Shown: positions 1 through 11,900 of the stretch, piece after piece
Layout of the letters: every line of letters starts with the position of its first letter
Numbering within the stretch: the first letter of the stretch is position 1
NCBI GenBank assembly: GCA_023213395.1
Contig: CM041465.1
Location: 150,233,741-150,297,740, forward strand
Direction of reading: 5' to 3'
DNA: 64,000 bases
Source: Cycas panzhihuaensis
Taxonomy: Eukaryota; Cycadophyta
The notes under the pieces: model-generated
The model's input: only the letters and a program-made list of their open reading frames with translations
Databases searched by the model: none
What the model was told of the DNA's origin: nothing
Program-made: the position numbers and the translations under genes

Positions 1-1913
1 TGTAGAAATGAATGCTATGATGAAAAATAAGCAATGATTAAGTATTTTTTAATAACTATAAAAAATGAGTATAAGAAATGATGCAAGAATGATGCCTAAT
101 ATAGAGGTGGCAAAGAGTGGTGATGTGTCATACCACTAACCTCTTACTCATGTTTAAATGTAGGTGAGGTTTCAATGCTTAAGGCTTCTAGTAGATGATT
201 AGAGCCTTCACCTGCGATAACCGCACCTGTGCTTGGTGATAAAATCCATGTCATAGTAGAGCCCAAGTACTCCTAGTCCTCACCTAATTCACTAGTGAGT
301 AGCTATATACCTCCTTCGAAGAGCCAAATAATATATGTGTATCTCATAGCTATGACATATATTAGACTAGGTTAATTTTAATCTTATATTAAGGTTTTTT
401 TTTTTTTGGATAATTATTAGGATTATCCCTAATTGTGGTTGTAGGTATGGATAACTTATCCCTCCACCACTATTCCAGTTAAGACTAAACCCAATATAAA
501 ACTCACACCTTCCTTAGGGCCCAAACTTAAGCCAACTATAGTTTATTTCAACTAAGGTGAGTATGTACAGAAGTCAAGAATTGGTGATATAAGTCATACA
601 GATGAGATTCCTTTTAGGAAATAATGTAAGTTATTTTTAAATAACCAAAAATTGAAATAGAAAGATGCTAAATGTGATTGCTTACCTTTTGTACTTGCTT
701 TGTTGTTGTTGCTACTTTATATGATGCTTTATGCTATATATGAAAATAGAAAGAGCATGCTAAATTTAGTAGGGGAATTAAATGTTGCTTCTGATCTAAG
801 GTTTCCCTTGCTTTAGCACAACATTTTCAAATATATTTTTAAAAATTTCAATACAAAAGCCACAAAAGGACAAAAAAGTGGATCAACTTGTTGCTAAAAT
901 ACTATTTTTTCTAAATCTAAATGCATGTTATTTTACCCTATTTTGTGATTTTTTTTTTAATAAAATTTATAAATAGGGCATGTTATTTTTTCCTATTTTA
1001 TGTTATTTTTTCCATAAACTTTATAAATAATAAATGGGTAAATTTTTTTAAAAATTACAAATATAAAGGTCTAAATGATGGAATTTAAATTTATGATAGA
1101 AGAAAAAAGTTTTCAGAATGTCATTTTTGATAGGGTAATAAAGTTAGATTTATGAAAAGGCATAAAATATTTTGGTCAAAAAAAGCACAAAAGCAAAATC
1201 TTGTTAGATTCACTGTCTCATAATCTAAACTTCAATATATTAAAATCTTTATCTTGACACATGCATCAACTTTTCCTTCTACACCATCTCTAAAATTAGC
1301 AAAAAAACTACTCGAAACACCCTCGCAAAGTCTTTTGTGGGGTTGAGTAGGCAAATTCAGCATCTGTTAGAAAACTGTAAAGATCTCACTAACTAATAGA
1401 TGAAATTTGATGAGATTTATTTTAAAATGCTCCTAAGACATAAATTTACTAGATCCCTTAAAAAAGGTTTTAGATTTTTAACTCATGTTTAAAGGATTTC
1501 ATTGAGAAAAATGCCTTAAGTCACTTATTCATAAATTTTAACCTTTTGTTTCACCCAAAACTCATTGTTATAGGCTAAATCTAAAGCTACTCTAGAAGAA
1601 AAAAATGTTACTCTTCACAAGGTAACCCTACACATTAAATTTCATCAAAATTTGAGATGGTCAATTTTTTCATAAAATTTTAGGCCTTTAATGTCTTTGA
1701 GACTGTTCCGGCAATTAAACAACTTTAAAAAATTATCTTTTTCACCTCTAAAATTTTTCACACATGGTGAAAGTAGCAACATATAAAATAATATAATTTT
1801 AAGCTCTCAAATTTTAAAAAATGATGAATACACTCTCAATACTTTATATTAAAGGTGAAGGAGAGGCAAAAGGACTCCATGCAAGTGGAATGGAGTGAAT
1901 AGATCTCCTTCTA
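1..1913. other. AT-rich DNA without recognised genes
   Basis: No reading frame of useful length and no familiar protein motif appears on either strand. Because a minus-strand tRNA primer-binding site lies at its right edge, this stretch is probably the 5' internal part of a minus-strand LTR retrotransposon that runs out of the window to the left. That is inference only: I could not see gag-like residues in it. It contains several poly-T and poly-A runs of about ten bases. Confidence 0.4.
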
Positions 1914-1925
1914 GCTTTGATACCA
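1914..1925 (-). promoter_or_regulatory. Primer-binding site, minus-strand LTR element
   Basis: Read on the minus strand this is TGGTATCAAAGC, a form of the initiator-Met tRNA primer-binding site used by plant copia elements. Two bases to its right a TG begins (1928), as expected for the edge of the 5' LTR of a minus-strand element. The matching second LTR is not identified. Confidence 0.5.
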
Positions 1926-1927
1926 GA

Positions 1928-1965
1928 TGAAGGAAAGATGGATCTAGGGAATAAATCACTCACAT
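1928..1965 (-). mobile_element. LTR fragment of minus-strand element, piece 1
   Basis: This short piece lies between the PBS and the LINE. Removing the LINE (with one copy of its duplication) and then the copia element at 8264-13553 joins 1928-1965 to 8226-8263 and then to 13559 onward. The three pieces therefore look like one LTR split by two later insertions. The far end of that LTR was not found. Confidence 0.4.
1949..1965. repeat. LINE target-site duplication, left copy
   Basis: GAATAAATCACTCACAT, identical base for base to 8209-8225. Its last T merges with the T run that is the LINE's A tail read from the other strand, so the boundary is uncertain by about one base. Confidence 0.95.
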
Positions 1966-2192
1966 TTTTTTTGGTAAAATAAAATGAATTAGAGTGGGTT
2001 TGAAATCAGGATCCTACAACCTAGTACATTATATCCAAATCAAAGTTAACTATGACAACCCCACGGTTTAGGCAAGAGGACTAGAATGTTGGGACAAGCC
2101 CCGTGGCTAGCTACTACAGATCATATCCTTGTCAACTAGATCCAGAAGGTCCCTAGGGAAATCACATCGACACACTTGACTCCTCTTATTCC
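1966..2192 (-). other. LINE 3' UTR and A tail
   Basis: On the minus strand this stretch lies between the ORF2 stop codon and the target-site duplication and ends in about seven or eight A residues. It holds no ORF. The short, clean tail immediately followed by the duplication shows the 3' end was not truncated later. Confidence 0.85.
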
Positions 2193-5100
2193 TCACCCCC
2201 AGTTTGCTAAAAAATCTGCTACTTTATTGCCTTCTCTCAAAGTGTGTCTTATATAGGCATCCGGCAATCCTTTAATGATCTCTTTGGCATCTTTGATAAT
2301 GGCCTAAAACCTCCAGTCTGGAAGGGCCTTGCCTTTTAGTGAGTTTAAGACAACCTCAGAATCTCCCTCAATCACCAAACTCTGAGAGCCCCCTATGCGG
2401 GCTAGGTCGAGGGCTTTAAGCATAGCATGCATTTTCGCATAGTTGTTAGTTTGGCTCTCATAATAATCCTCAAAGGCCCAAATGGTGGAGCCTTTACTAT
2501 CCCTACATATTCCCCCTCCCCCAGCTTCACCTGGGTTCCCTTTCGCAGCCCCATCAAAATTAATTTTGAACCAGGGCTTGTCCGGAGGGATCCATCCAGT
2601 GCTTCTGGGCTTAGAAGCCACGAATTCAGGTTCTATGCCCCATTTGAGCAAAATCCTGCTTTTTGTCAGGGATATACATTTTTCTTTAGCTTTTCTAATA
2701 TTTTCTCTGATATCTGAATAGATTCTGTTGTAGACGGCCATCTGGTCCTTTTCTTTTCCTTGGAAAATCCTATTGTTCCTTTCTTTCCAGATATTCCATG
2801 CCAAGATTAGGAGCGAGTTCTTCCAGATGTAGCTGAGAGTATTACTTTTGAATGGGCTTTGCTAAGTAAGCCAGAGGTCAGTTGTCCTTTACGAGAAAGT
2901 CCAGCATACTTCTAGTTTTCCAAGCAACAACCACCATACTTCCTTTGTGAAAGGACACTCAAGAATGATGTGATCAATGGATTCCTCCCCTTTGCAGCGT
3001 AAGACGCATCTGTTAGCCAACATAAAGCCTTGCTTTTGGAGGTTATCTACAGTGAAAATTTTATTCATGAGATATGTCCACTAGAAGAGAGCTATTTTTG
3101 GAATGAGGGGGAGCGTCTAGACACCTTCCAGTAAAGGGTTTTTCTTGTCCCCTCTTTTCAAGCATAAGTACTGGTAACCCTGTTGCACTATGTATTCCCC
3201 TGTCGAACTAGAGGGCCATACCATCGAATCTTGCAAAGGAGTTCTGGGGATATAACTCTTCCCTAGTATCCTTTTAATTTTATTGAGACCCTCCTGCAGG
3301 CTGCCTATCCCATGGATATCCTCAAAATTTCTCCAGATCCTGCAACCTTCTCTCCCAAACCAATAATCTTTAATCATATTGCCATATTGCCTAACACAAG
3401 GTCCCATTAAAGGCACCAGGTTTGGGAACTCCTTTAAGGGCTTGTCACAGCACCACACATCTTCCTAAAATCTGATGGAATTGCCATTACCTAGCCTCCA
3501 TTTTAGGCCGTCCCTGATAGCTACCCATGCTTTAAGGGAGCCCCCCTGAATATATTTTCTAGAAAGAATCCTCTCCCAAAGTCTCTCTCCACCTTTGAGT
3601 AATCTCCATCCAAGCTTTGCCCCAAGGGCGACATTGAAGAGAGGGAGCCTTCACAAATTAAGACCACCGGCCCATTTCAGAGAGCAAACTTTGCTCTAAC
3701 TCACCAAGTAAATCCTATCTTTGCTTTCTGTCCTAGACCAGAGAAATCTTTTCTGAATTGATTCGATAATATCTAAGATACCAGGCAGAACCCTAAAGAT
3801 GGACATCTAGAATACTGGGATGCTTTGTAGGGTAAAAGCAACTAGCTGGAGTTTTCTAGCTAAGCTCAGAAGGGCACCTTTCCAACCCGCTAACTTTCTT
3901 TACATTCTATCTAAAAGAGGGTTCCACATATCTTTGGACATCTTACCGACAAAAAGAGGTAAACCCAAATAAATTGTGGGAAGCATTTTGATATCCATAC
4001 CTAAAATTCTGCTAATCCTGCCTTGGATATATCCTGGGGTATTTAAGAAGAAGACGTTGCTCTTCTTAAGACTTATCTTCTGGTTCGTGGCCTTCTTGAA
4101 TTACCCCAGGATCTCTTTAAATCTGGAAGCCTCTCTTACAGTCGCTTTCCCAAGAAAAATATTGTCATCTACAAATTGATGGTGAACCATGCTGTCTAAC
4201 CCCAATGTTGATTTGATGCCGTTTAAGAACCCAAGCCTCCTGGTGGACTCCAGGGTTCTGCCCAGTAACTCGGTCAACATGATAAATAAAAAAGAGGAAA
4301 GGGGATCTCCTTGCCTCAACCCCCTAAACTCGGGGAAGAACCTGGAAGATGAATCATTGATAATAACAGAGAATTGGGGATTGCCAATGCACAACTTAAT
4401 CCAAGACTGCCAAGGTTCCCCAAAGCCAAATGCTTCTAGGCAATTTATCAGGCATTCCCAGGAGACTCTATCAAAGGCCTTCGTGAGATCGATCTTGTTG
4501 AGCGTCGCAAGCTCCTTCCTTTCTATAGCTAAGTGAATAGTTTCATGGATAATAATATATCTATCATAGATCTGCCTACCTCAAAGGAACCCATCCTGAT
4601 TGTGGGAGATAATATTTAGCATAATTTTCTTTAGTCTGTTGACCAGGACCTTGGTTAAAATCTTATATTTTACATTACAAAGACTGATGGGATGAAACTT
4701 TTCCATCCTTTTCACTCCTTCTTTTTTAGGAATGAGGACTAGGAATGTAGTCTGCCATTCCTACAGCATCTTTTTGTTTGCATAGAACTCCTATAAAGCT
4801 TCCATTAAGTCTCCTTTAATAATATCCCAGTACTCTTGGAAGAAACCCAGAGGAAATCTGTTAGGGCCAGGAGCTTTATCTTTCTTCATGCTAAAGAGAG
4901 CCACCCTGACTTCCTCCAGAGTAAACAGGGTAGTCAGTTCCTTGTTCTGAGCTTCATTCACCAGCCTGGGGATGTTGTTTAGGAAGTCTCTTCTGCTGTC
5001 CATGTCCCCATCCTAGGGTTCAGTGAACAGATCCTTGAAGTAGTCGCTGGCCAACTCCTTCATATCCTCAGTCGAGCTAACAATTGAGCCGTCTTCCTTT

Positions 5101-6251
5101 TGGAGACTGGTAATTCTGTTACTAGCTCTATATTTAACTATAGTCATATGAAAAAATTTTGTATTTCTGTCACCTTCTGCCAACTAAAGAGCCCTGGATT
5201 TCTGTCTCCAATGGATTTCTTCTTTGATGAGAATCTCATCCAGCTTCTCAACTAGCTCCTTCTCTGCCTTATCTAGCTCAAGGAATCTACCCGTTTATTC
5301 AATCCTATCCTCTATATCTTTTAGATCACTGATAGTTTTATCCTTCTGCTCATGAATATTTTGGAAAACCTCCTTGTTCCAAGCCTTAACTTATTTTTTG
5401 ATCCATTTAAGCTTCTTCAAAAATATGTACATTGCGTGACCCTTGATTTGAATTCACCACCATTCCTCAACCCTATTTCTAATATCAGGGTGGTGAAGCC
5501 ACATAAGTTCGAACCTGAAGGGGGACCCCATAAATTTATCAAGGTCCAAAAATTGAAGCAGGAGTGGGGAATGGTTAGAGCTTATCCTTAGTAGTGCCTC
5601 AAGGGTGAAGTCATTAAAGCTCCCCATCTAGTCATAATTGACCAACACCCTGTCTAATTTGATTTGAATTAAGTCATTCCCCAGGCATTTGTTTGACCAG
5701 GTGAAGGAATCCCCCTTGAGCTTAATGTCCTCTAGGCCCCCCTTGTGAAGGAAATCGCTAAACTCCCCCATAATGGTTGTCCATCCACCAGTGCCACCTC
5801 TCTTATCCTCTAGGGATAGCGCCAAGTTGAAGTCTCCCGCCAGCAGCCATGGTTGCTGACAGTCCCTATGGGCCACCAATAATCTGTCCCAAAGCCTCTT
5901 CCTGGCCTCTTGACTATTTGGAGCGTATACGTTTGTGGCTAACCACGTTAGATTGTTGTTTTTATTTGTTAGCCGAACAGATATAAAAGATCCCTCCGCC
6001 AAGAAGAGTTCTCTCGACCATGTTGACGGATTCCATAGGACCATTAAGCCCCCGGGACCTTGGGCATAGTCGATCTCGATACTTTCAGCGGTCTTCCAAA
6101 TATTGTTCTTAATCCTTAGACCATTCTCCTTATTCATTTTGGTTTCCTGCAAGAATATCAAATTTGGAAGATATTTATTTCTCATATCCCTAATGATCCT
6201 CTGCTTCGAGGGGGCGTTGAGTCCCCTGATGTTCCATGATATTAATTTCAT
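2193..6251 (-). pseudogene. LINE ORF2: endonuclease, RT, zinc finger, RNase H
   Basis: ORF2 copies the element's RNA into DNA at a nick made by its own endonuclease. One frame runs from the ATG at 6251 to a TGA at 2193, about 1,352 codons. The fragments starting at 6251, 5003, 4394, 3458 and 2804 are all in phase, so there are stop codons but no net frameshift. The endonuclease (6251-5628) shows WNIRG, LQETK and GDFN motifs. The RT (about 5000-3700) has KAPGP, RGLRQGDPLSS and an active-site FVDD. A Cys-rich zf-RVT region lies near 3000. The RNase H (about 2560-2193) has FDGA and EGDS, but the usual catalytic Glu is Lys in NNYAKMHAM. The start ATG overlaps the ORF1 stop. Confidence 0.93.
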
Positions 6252-7666
6252 CTCTTTTTCCTTTGCTTCCAGACTTTAGCAGGCTCTTCTTTTGGAGGCT
6301 CTTTGCCTATCGTACTAGATCTAAGGGTAGGCCCCTCTAGGAAAACTTCCTTTAAAGTTTTCTAGCTGCCTTGGTCTACTTGGGTAGCCATTTCTTTCTC
6401 TCTTTGTAGCTTCAGAGGAGGCCTCCCTACCTTCCTTTCAACTCCAACATTTGACTGCTTCTTTTGGGAAGTCGATTGTGGTATTAGATCAGGGTCTGGC
6501 TCTCCTAGGTGCTCTAATAAGGGTGCTGCCTCCTCAGCCCCAACCCGCTGCCTCTAGTTCTCAGATTCTCTAGGAACATCTTCAACCTGTGTGGTAGGGG
6601 ATAAACCTAACCTTCCTGCAGCTTGCTTATCCCCCGCCCACTGTGGTTCAGGTGGGATAATTTGTGTCTTGCCGATAGTCTCAACAGGGGGAGGAACCCC
6701 TGAACTGACCATGACAACTTGGCTACTCGAAGCCTTAGGGACCTAGGGAAATTGCTCTCCTTCCTCAAGGAGCGTGTCCTCCACGTTGGGGTCAAAACCC
6801 AAGTTCCCCAAGGGGGTCTCTATTACCTTCATATGAGCAGCATATTCTGATACCACCTCTTGATCCTTTTCCTTTCTTTCCTAGAGATTTGGTTATGTGG
6901 GTCCCTTATTAATCTCATCCATTGGAGGCTGAATCCCTGGGTATTTTTAGGGCAAGTGCCCCAAGTTTCTACAAGTGGAGCATCTTATATGGTCCATTTC
7001 ATAAATCAGTGGCTGCACCCAACTCCCATCTAGCAAGTCCATCCAGATGTCATCCAGGAGTGGTTTATTAAGCCAAATTAAAGCATAGATTCTAGCATTA
7101 ATGAGTCTGCTCCTGTTCTTTATCACAGAATCAACTGCTAGTAGAGGGCCCACCACTTTAGCTATGCCTTTGAATACTTCTGGGTTCCAATGATGTAATG
7201 GAAGACCCAGAAGTTGAATCCATAGAGGAGCTTATTTAATTTTAGGAGTAGAGAGATCAAAGTCCCTGTGCCATTTCTCAAGAGACAAGGCTTTCCTACC
7301 AAACATCCATGGAGCCCTAAGCAGGATACTAGACATATCTTCATAAGATGAGAATTTAAATAGCACACAGTCCTTGGGCATGGCTATTACTTCCACGCTT
7401 CCTGTTGTTTTCCATTTAGATCTCATCCAGCTCCTGATAGACTCCAGACCCAGTCTAGGTCCCAAGAATCTCCTAATAAGGTAGTTCTCCCAAAGTTTCT
7501 CAGTTCTCTCCATGAGAGCTAGGGGTATTTTCAGTCTGACTTTGTTATCAATAACAACTAGCATTAGGTCAAAGGTTTCCTCTTCGTTTGATTTCAATAC
7601 TTCTCGGTAGGATTTCCCCAGAGTCAAGTTGGGGATTTGAGTCTGGTTTTGAAGATTATGATCCAT
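6248..7666 (-). pseudogene. LINE ORF1, gag-like RNA-binding protein
   Basis: ORF1 proteins of plant L1 LINEs coat the element RNA. The frame from the ATG at 7666 reaches a TGA at 6250-6248, 472 codons, without a frameshift. About seven in-frame stops interrupt it. The N-terminal part resembles the DUF4283-type domain typical of these proteins (APWMFGRKALSLEKWHRDFD, then a PLWIQLLGLPLHHW motif). A CCHC knuckle follows near 6980-6940 (CSTCRNLGHLP, with the last Cys now Tyr and a stop inside). The C-terminal third is polar and Lys/Glu-rich. Its stop and the ORF2 start share ATGA. Confidence 0.88.
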
Positions 7667-8208
7667 TTCTTTATTTAAATATTAAAGACTACAGAGAAGA
7701 ACCAGCCAGGAGAGCATAAACATACCATGGCTTCGTTTTCAATTTCTTGGACATAATCAGAGAGCTGTTGGCTAGAGGGCTCACTATAGATCTGCCTTCA
7801 TGACACCATCCCAAGCACCTTTTGCACTCTGGCTTCTCCAACAGCTTGACAGACTTTGAGCAAGAGCTGTAGCCTAACATAAACCACCTTCCTACTCGCT
7901 CTATAGTGCTTAGGAAAAGCCGTCATTCTAGAGTAAACCAAAGGAGAGGGCACTGGACTGTTTATCTATGCCATGAGCTGCACCTCTCATCTACCTTCCC
8001 AAGTCTATCTTCCCTCGAAGGAGGGATAATGAGTTGAGCGACCCCAACAAACATGATGCACAGGTCCCTATCTGCCTTGCTAAGGCTAAAAGATAGATGC
8101 CACCATATCCCTGTCCACGCTAGGCCTGCCGCTGCCATGCCAAAACCCTAAATGCACATACTTTTCATTATCCATTCTGATTGCCTGTCTCTGTCGCTTT
8201 CCTTCACC
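7667..8208 (-). other. LINE 5' UTR / internal promoter region
   Basis: About 540 bp between the inferred 5' end of the LINE and the ORF1 start. Full-length LINEs carry their promoter inside this region, but I see no specific promoter motif. Short ORFs in it do not resemble known proteins. Confidence 0.6.
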
Positions 8209-8225
8209 GAATAAATCACTCACAT
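8209..8225. repeat. LINE target-site duplication, right copy
   Basis: Identical 17-mer to 1949-1965. It marks the 5' end of the minus-strand LINE and shows that the element is not 5' truncated at this boundary. Confidence 0.95.
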
Positions 8226-8263
8226 ACACACAATAGTAATGGAGAATAAAAAAGAGATGAAAC
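8226..8263 (-). mobile_element. LTR fragment of minus-strand element, piece 2
   Basis: A short remnant of pre-insertion DNA held between the LINE duplication and the TG of the next element. Its last five bases (GAAAC, 8259-8263) form the target-site duplication of that copia insertion. Confidence 0.4.
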
Positions 8264-8847
8264 TGTTAGATAATGTGACAATAATGTTTTGGAGGCTAAA
8301 ATTTTAATAGGTTGGGAGTGCGATTTCCTCCCCCAAACTTCCTCAGGAGGTTCAAATAGGGGCGAGATTCCCCCTTGGCTAGGGGGGATGCGAGGGGGAA
8401 ATTGTAAAGAGAATTAGGGTCATTCACTCAAAATACCATAGATTCTATGGTTAAGATTTGTGCCTTGTATGACTCTCTCACATAGCCCGATTTAGGGTGT
8501 TTTTTCATTATGTTTATAGTGTTTGATGTATTAGATATACTGTGAAGAGTTGGGCAGATGGTTGTTGTTGCTTTTAGCATTCTGCTACAAATTATGTATA
8601 TTTCTCCATTCCTTGATAATAAAGATCGATACCTTTCATGTATAGATGTTTCCCTAGCACATAGCTAGGGTTTTACCATGTTATATCAGGTGTATATGTG
8701 ATGATTGGCTTTCTTATTTATTTTCTTGTATTATCTCTAGTTTAAGAACTTGCATGTTAAATTTTAGTTTCAATTCCTATAACTAGTTACAAAATAGTTT
8801 AGATCTTGGTGGTTGTTTCAGGTTATTGGGACCTTGTCTTCTCAACA
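8264..8847 (+). repeat. 5' LTR of Tnt1-like element
   Basis: 584 bp, TGTTAGATAATG to CTCAACA. It aligns throughout with 12889-13553 but lacks about 80 bp of the G/C-rich segment present in the 3' copy near 13000-13100. Confidence 0.92.
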
Positions 8848-8849
8848 AG

Positions 8850-8861
8850 TGGTATCAAAGC
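8850..8861 (+). promoter_or_regulatory. Primer-binding site of Tnt1-like element
   Basis: TGGTATCAAAGC, two bases after the LTR end. It is complementary to the 3' end of initiator-Met tRNA, with one A where G is usual. Confidence 0.9.
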
Positions 8862-8919
8862 CACTTTTATTTTTGCAATGAGCTTGTGAAGGTTTTCGTG
8901 TCAACTTTTTCTATACCAA

Positions 8920-11900
8920 ATGGTAAAACTAGTAAATACAAAGTTCGAGGTGGAGAAATTCAATGGCAAGAATAACTTTGAGTTGTGGAAGTTAAAAGCA
9001 TATGATGTTCTAGCACAACAAGATTTGTACAGAGCTCTTGCAGGCAAATTGAAGAAACCCACAAGGATGGACGATGACGAATGGTATGATCTAGACAAAA
9101 GGGCTCTTAACACAATACAATTGTACTTGGCAGATGAAATTCTATTTAACATCGTGGGAGAGCAGACAATAATAGGATTATGAACCTAGTTAGAAGGCTT
9201 GTATATGACCAAATCAGTGATGAATCGAATCTACTTGAAGAGGCAACTATACTTATTATAAATGAAGGTACAAAAATTGTTGACCATTTAAATATTTTCA
9301 ATACTCTTATTTGTCAATTGGCTAGTACCGATATCACGATTGAGGGTGAAGACAAGGCTATTACCTTGTTATGTTCATTACCATAATCCTAGGATAATAT
9401 TATCACCTCAATTATTTTTAGCACTATAGATGAATTAGACTATGATTCTATTGTGAGTGCTTTGCTAATAGAAGAAGTGGGGAGGAAGTCTAGTCTTGAA
9501 ACCTCCACACCAGAAGCTATGACAGCAAAGGGTAGAACAATTGAGAGAGAACAAAGCTCCATGGACACATCAAGGTCAAAGTCAAAAGGCAAGAAGAGTA
9601 AGCTCAAATGTTAGCACTATAATAAGGCAGGTCACCTCAAGAAGGATTTCTACAAAAAGAAGGAGTTTCAGAAAAAGGAAGATCTTGCCAAGGAGGCTAA
9701 TCAGGTGGAGTTGAATCAAGGTATAGATGATGATATCTTGGTTGCTTGTAATGTTTCCCATTATCACTATGATTAGTTATTAGATTCAGGTGCTTCACAC
9801 CACGTGTCCAAACAAGAGTTGGTTCTTATCGTACTAACCTCTTGATGGTAGTGATGCACTTACGAGAAATGAAGTTTCTTATAAGACAGTGGGCATTGGT
9901 GGTATCAAAATTAAAATATTTGATGGTGTAGTAGGAACATTAACTAAAGTTAGACATGTACCTGATTTAAAAAGGAATCTAATTTTCTTGGGTGAACTAG
10001 ATTCTGGTGGTTATAAGTACACAAGTTATGAAGGAGTCTTAAAGGTGTCAAAGGGCACCTTCGTTGTTATGAAAGCCTTAAAGAAAGGAAATCTTTACAT
10101 TTTAGTGGGAAGTACAGATGTCATCTATGCAGCTACAATACTAAAGACTGCAGAGGATCTAGCTCAGTTATGGCATTAGAGATTTGGGCACATGAGTGAG
10201 AGAGGACTTAAGGTGTTGATGAACTGTAAGTTGCTTCCTAACTTACAACTTTCATATTTGACTTTTTGTAAACATTATATTTTTAGAAAGTAGTATAGAC
10301 TCAGGTTTAAAATAGGAAGTCACACTAGTAAAGGTATTCTAGATTACGTACATTTAGATGTATGGGGACCATCCCTTATAATATCTTATGGAGGATCATT
10401 GTACTTTGTCATATTTATAGATGATTACTCTATAAAGGTATGGATCTATTTTTTGAAAAGGAAATCTGAAGTTTTCAGTGTGTTAAGTAGTTTAAGGCTC
10501 TAGTTGAGAAGAGCTCTGGCAAGTAAATCAAATGTTTAAGAACTAGAAATGGAGGTGAGTTCAACTCCTTAGAGTTTGAGAACTATTACAGAGAAGCTAG
10601 GATTAAAAGACATAATACCACTAGCTATACTCCATAGCAGAATGGCATGGTTAAGCACATGAATAAGACACTCTTAGAAAGAGTAAGAATCATACTGAGT
10701 AATGCAGGAGTAGAGCAGGGCTTATGGGTAGAAGTTGTTTAAATAGCTTGTTATTTGGTAAACGAATCACCATCACTTACAATAGATTGCAAGATTCCTA
10801 AATAGGTATGGACTGGACATCCATGTGACTATTCAAATTTGAAAGTTTTTTATTGTGATGCTTATGCCTTGACTGATAGAAGTCAACGTTCAAAGTTAGA
10901 CCCAAAATCCAAGAGATGTATCTTTGTTGGTTCTGGCGATAGAGATGGTGTAAAGGGATACAGGTTATGGGATCCTACTTCCCACAAAATCACTATTAAT
11001 AGAGATGTTGTATTTGATGAATCTCCCTTTCTAAAATCAGATAGAGTAGAAGTTGAAGTAAAATAGCAACAGAAAGTTAAACATCAACAGGTCAAGTTTG
11101 AAACCCAGCAATCTTTGGAAATAGAAGAGTAGGAAGATCTTTCCAAAGATGAATCTGTAACAGATTTATAGGAGTATGTGGACACTCCTCCACCAACTAT
11201 TAGAAGATCTATATGAGTTAGTCATCCACTTAATAGGTGCGACCTTTTTATTTCTATTACTTTGGTTTCTAACGAGGGTGAGCCTATATGTTATTAGGAA
11301 GTAGTAAATAATATCCATAGTGAGAAGTGGAAGAGGGCTATATATGAAGAGATAGATGATTTGAAGAAAAAAAATTCATGGGACTTGGTAGAACTTCCAC
11401 ATGGTAGGAAGACTATTAGTTATAGATGGGTTTTCAAGAAGAAAATGGATGTTGATAGAAAAGTTAACAAACACAGGGCAAGACTAGTGGCTAAAGGCTT
11501 TACATAAAAAATAAGTATTGATTTTCATGAGATCTTTTTACTAGTTTTCAAATTTGTTTCAATTCAAGTTCTATTAGCATTAGTAGCTTCTCTTGATGTG
11601 GAGTTGGAGGAGTTAGATGTAAAAATAACTGTTCTACATGGAGATTTATATGAGGAGATCTATATGGATCAATTAGAAGGGTTTGTATAGGATGGCAAGA
11701 AAAGACTTATTTACAGGCTTAGGAAATCATTATATGGCCTAAAGCAATCACTCAGGCAATGGTACAAGAAGTTTAATGCCTTCATAGAGAGCTAAAATTT
11801 TAAAATAAGTAAGTATGATCATTGTATTTACTTTAAATTCTTAGACAATGGCTTATTCATTATCTTGGTATTGTATGTTGATAGCATGTTGGTTACAAGC

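Larger units (their letters stand above)
1966..8208 (-). mobile_element. Full-length L1-type LINE with RNase H
   Basis: A non-LTR retrotransposon of 6.2 kb on the minus strand. In order it has a 5' UTR (8208-7667), ORF1 (7666-6248), ORF2 (6251-2193), a 3' UTR, and a short A tail seen as a T run at 1966-1972 on the plus strand. Both flanks carry the same 17-bp sequence (1949-1965 and 8209-8225), the hallmark of target-primed reverse transcription, so both ends are well defined. The gag-like ORF1, the endonuclease-RT-zinc finger-RNase H order and the A tail identify a plant L1-type LINE. Both ORFs carry stop codons, so it is inactive. Confidence 0.95.

Noticed and set aside
2427-2721. Plus-strand ORFs over the LINE RNase H
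   Set aside because: They are antisense shadows of a clear minus-strand RNase H domain.
1928-8206. Ten-base inverted repeat TGAAGGAAAG (1928-1937) and CTTTCCTTCA (8197-8206) around the LINE
   Set aside because: One copy is in the flank and the other inside the LINE 5' UTR. The LINE ends are explained by the 17-bp duplication, so a transposon terminal repeat is unlikely and chance is enough.
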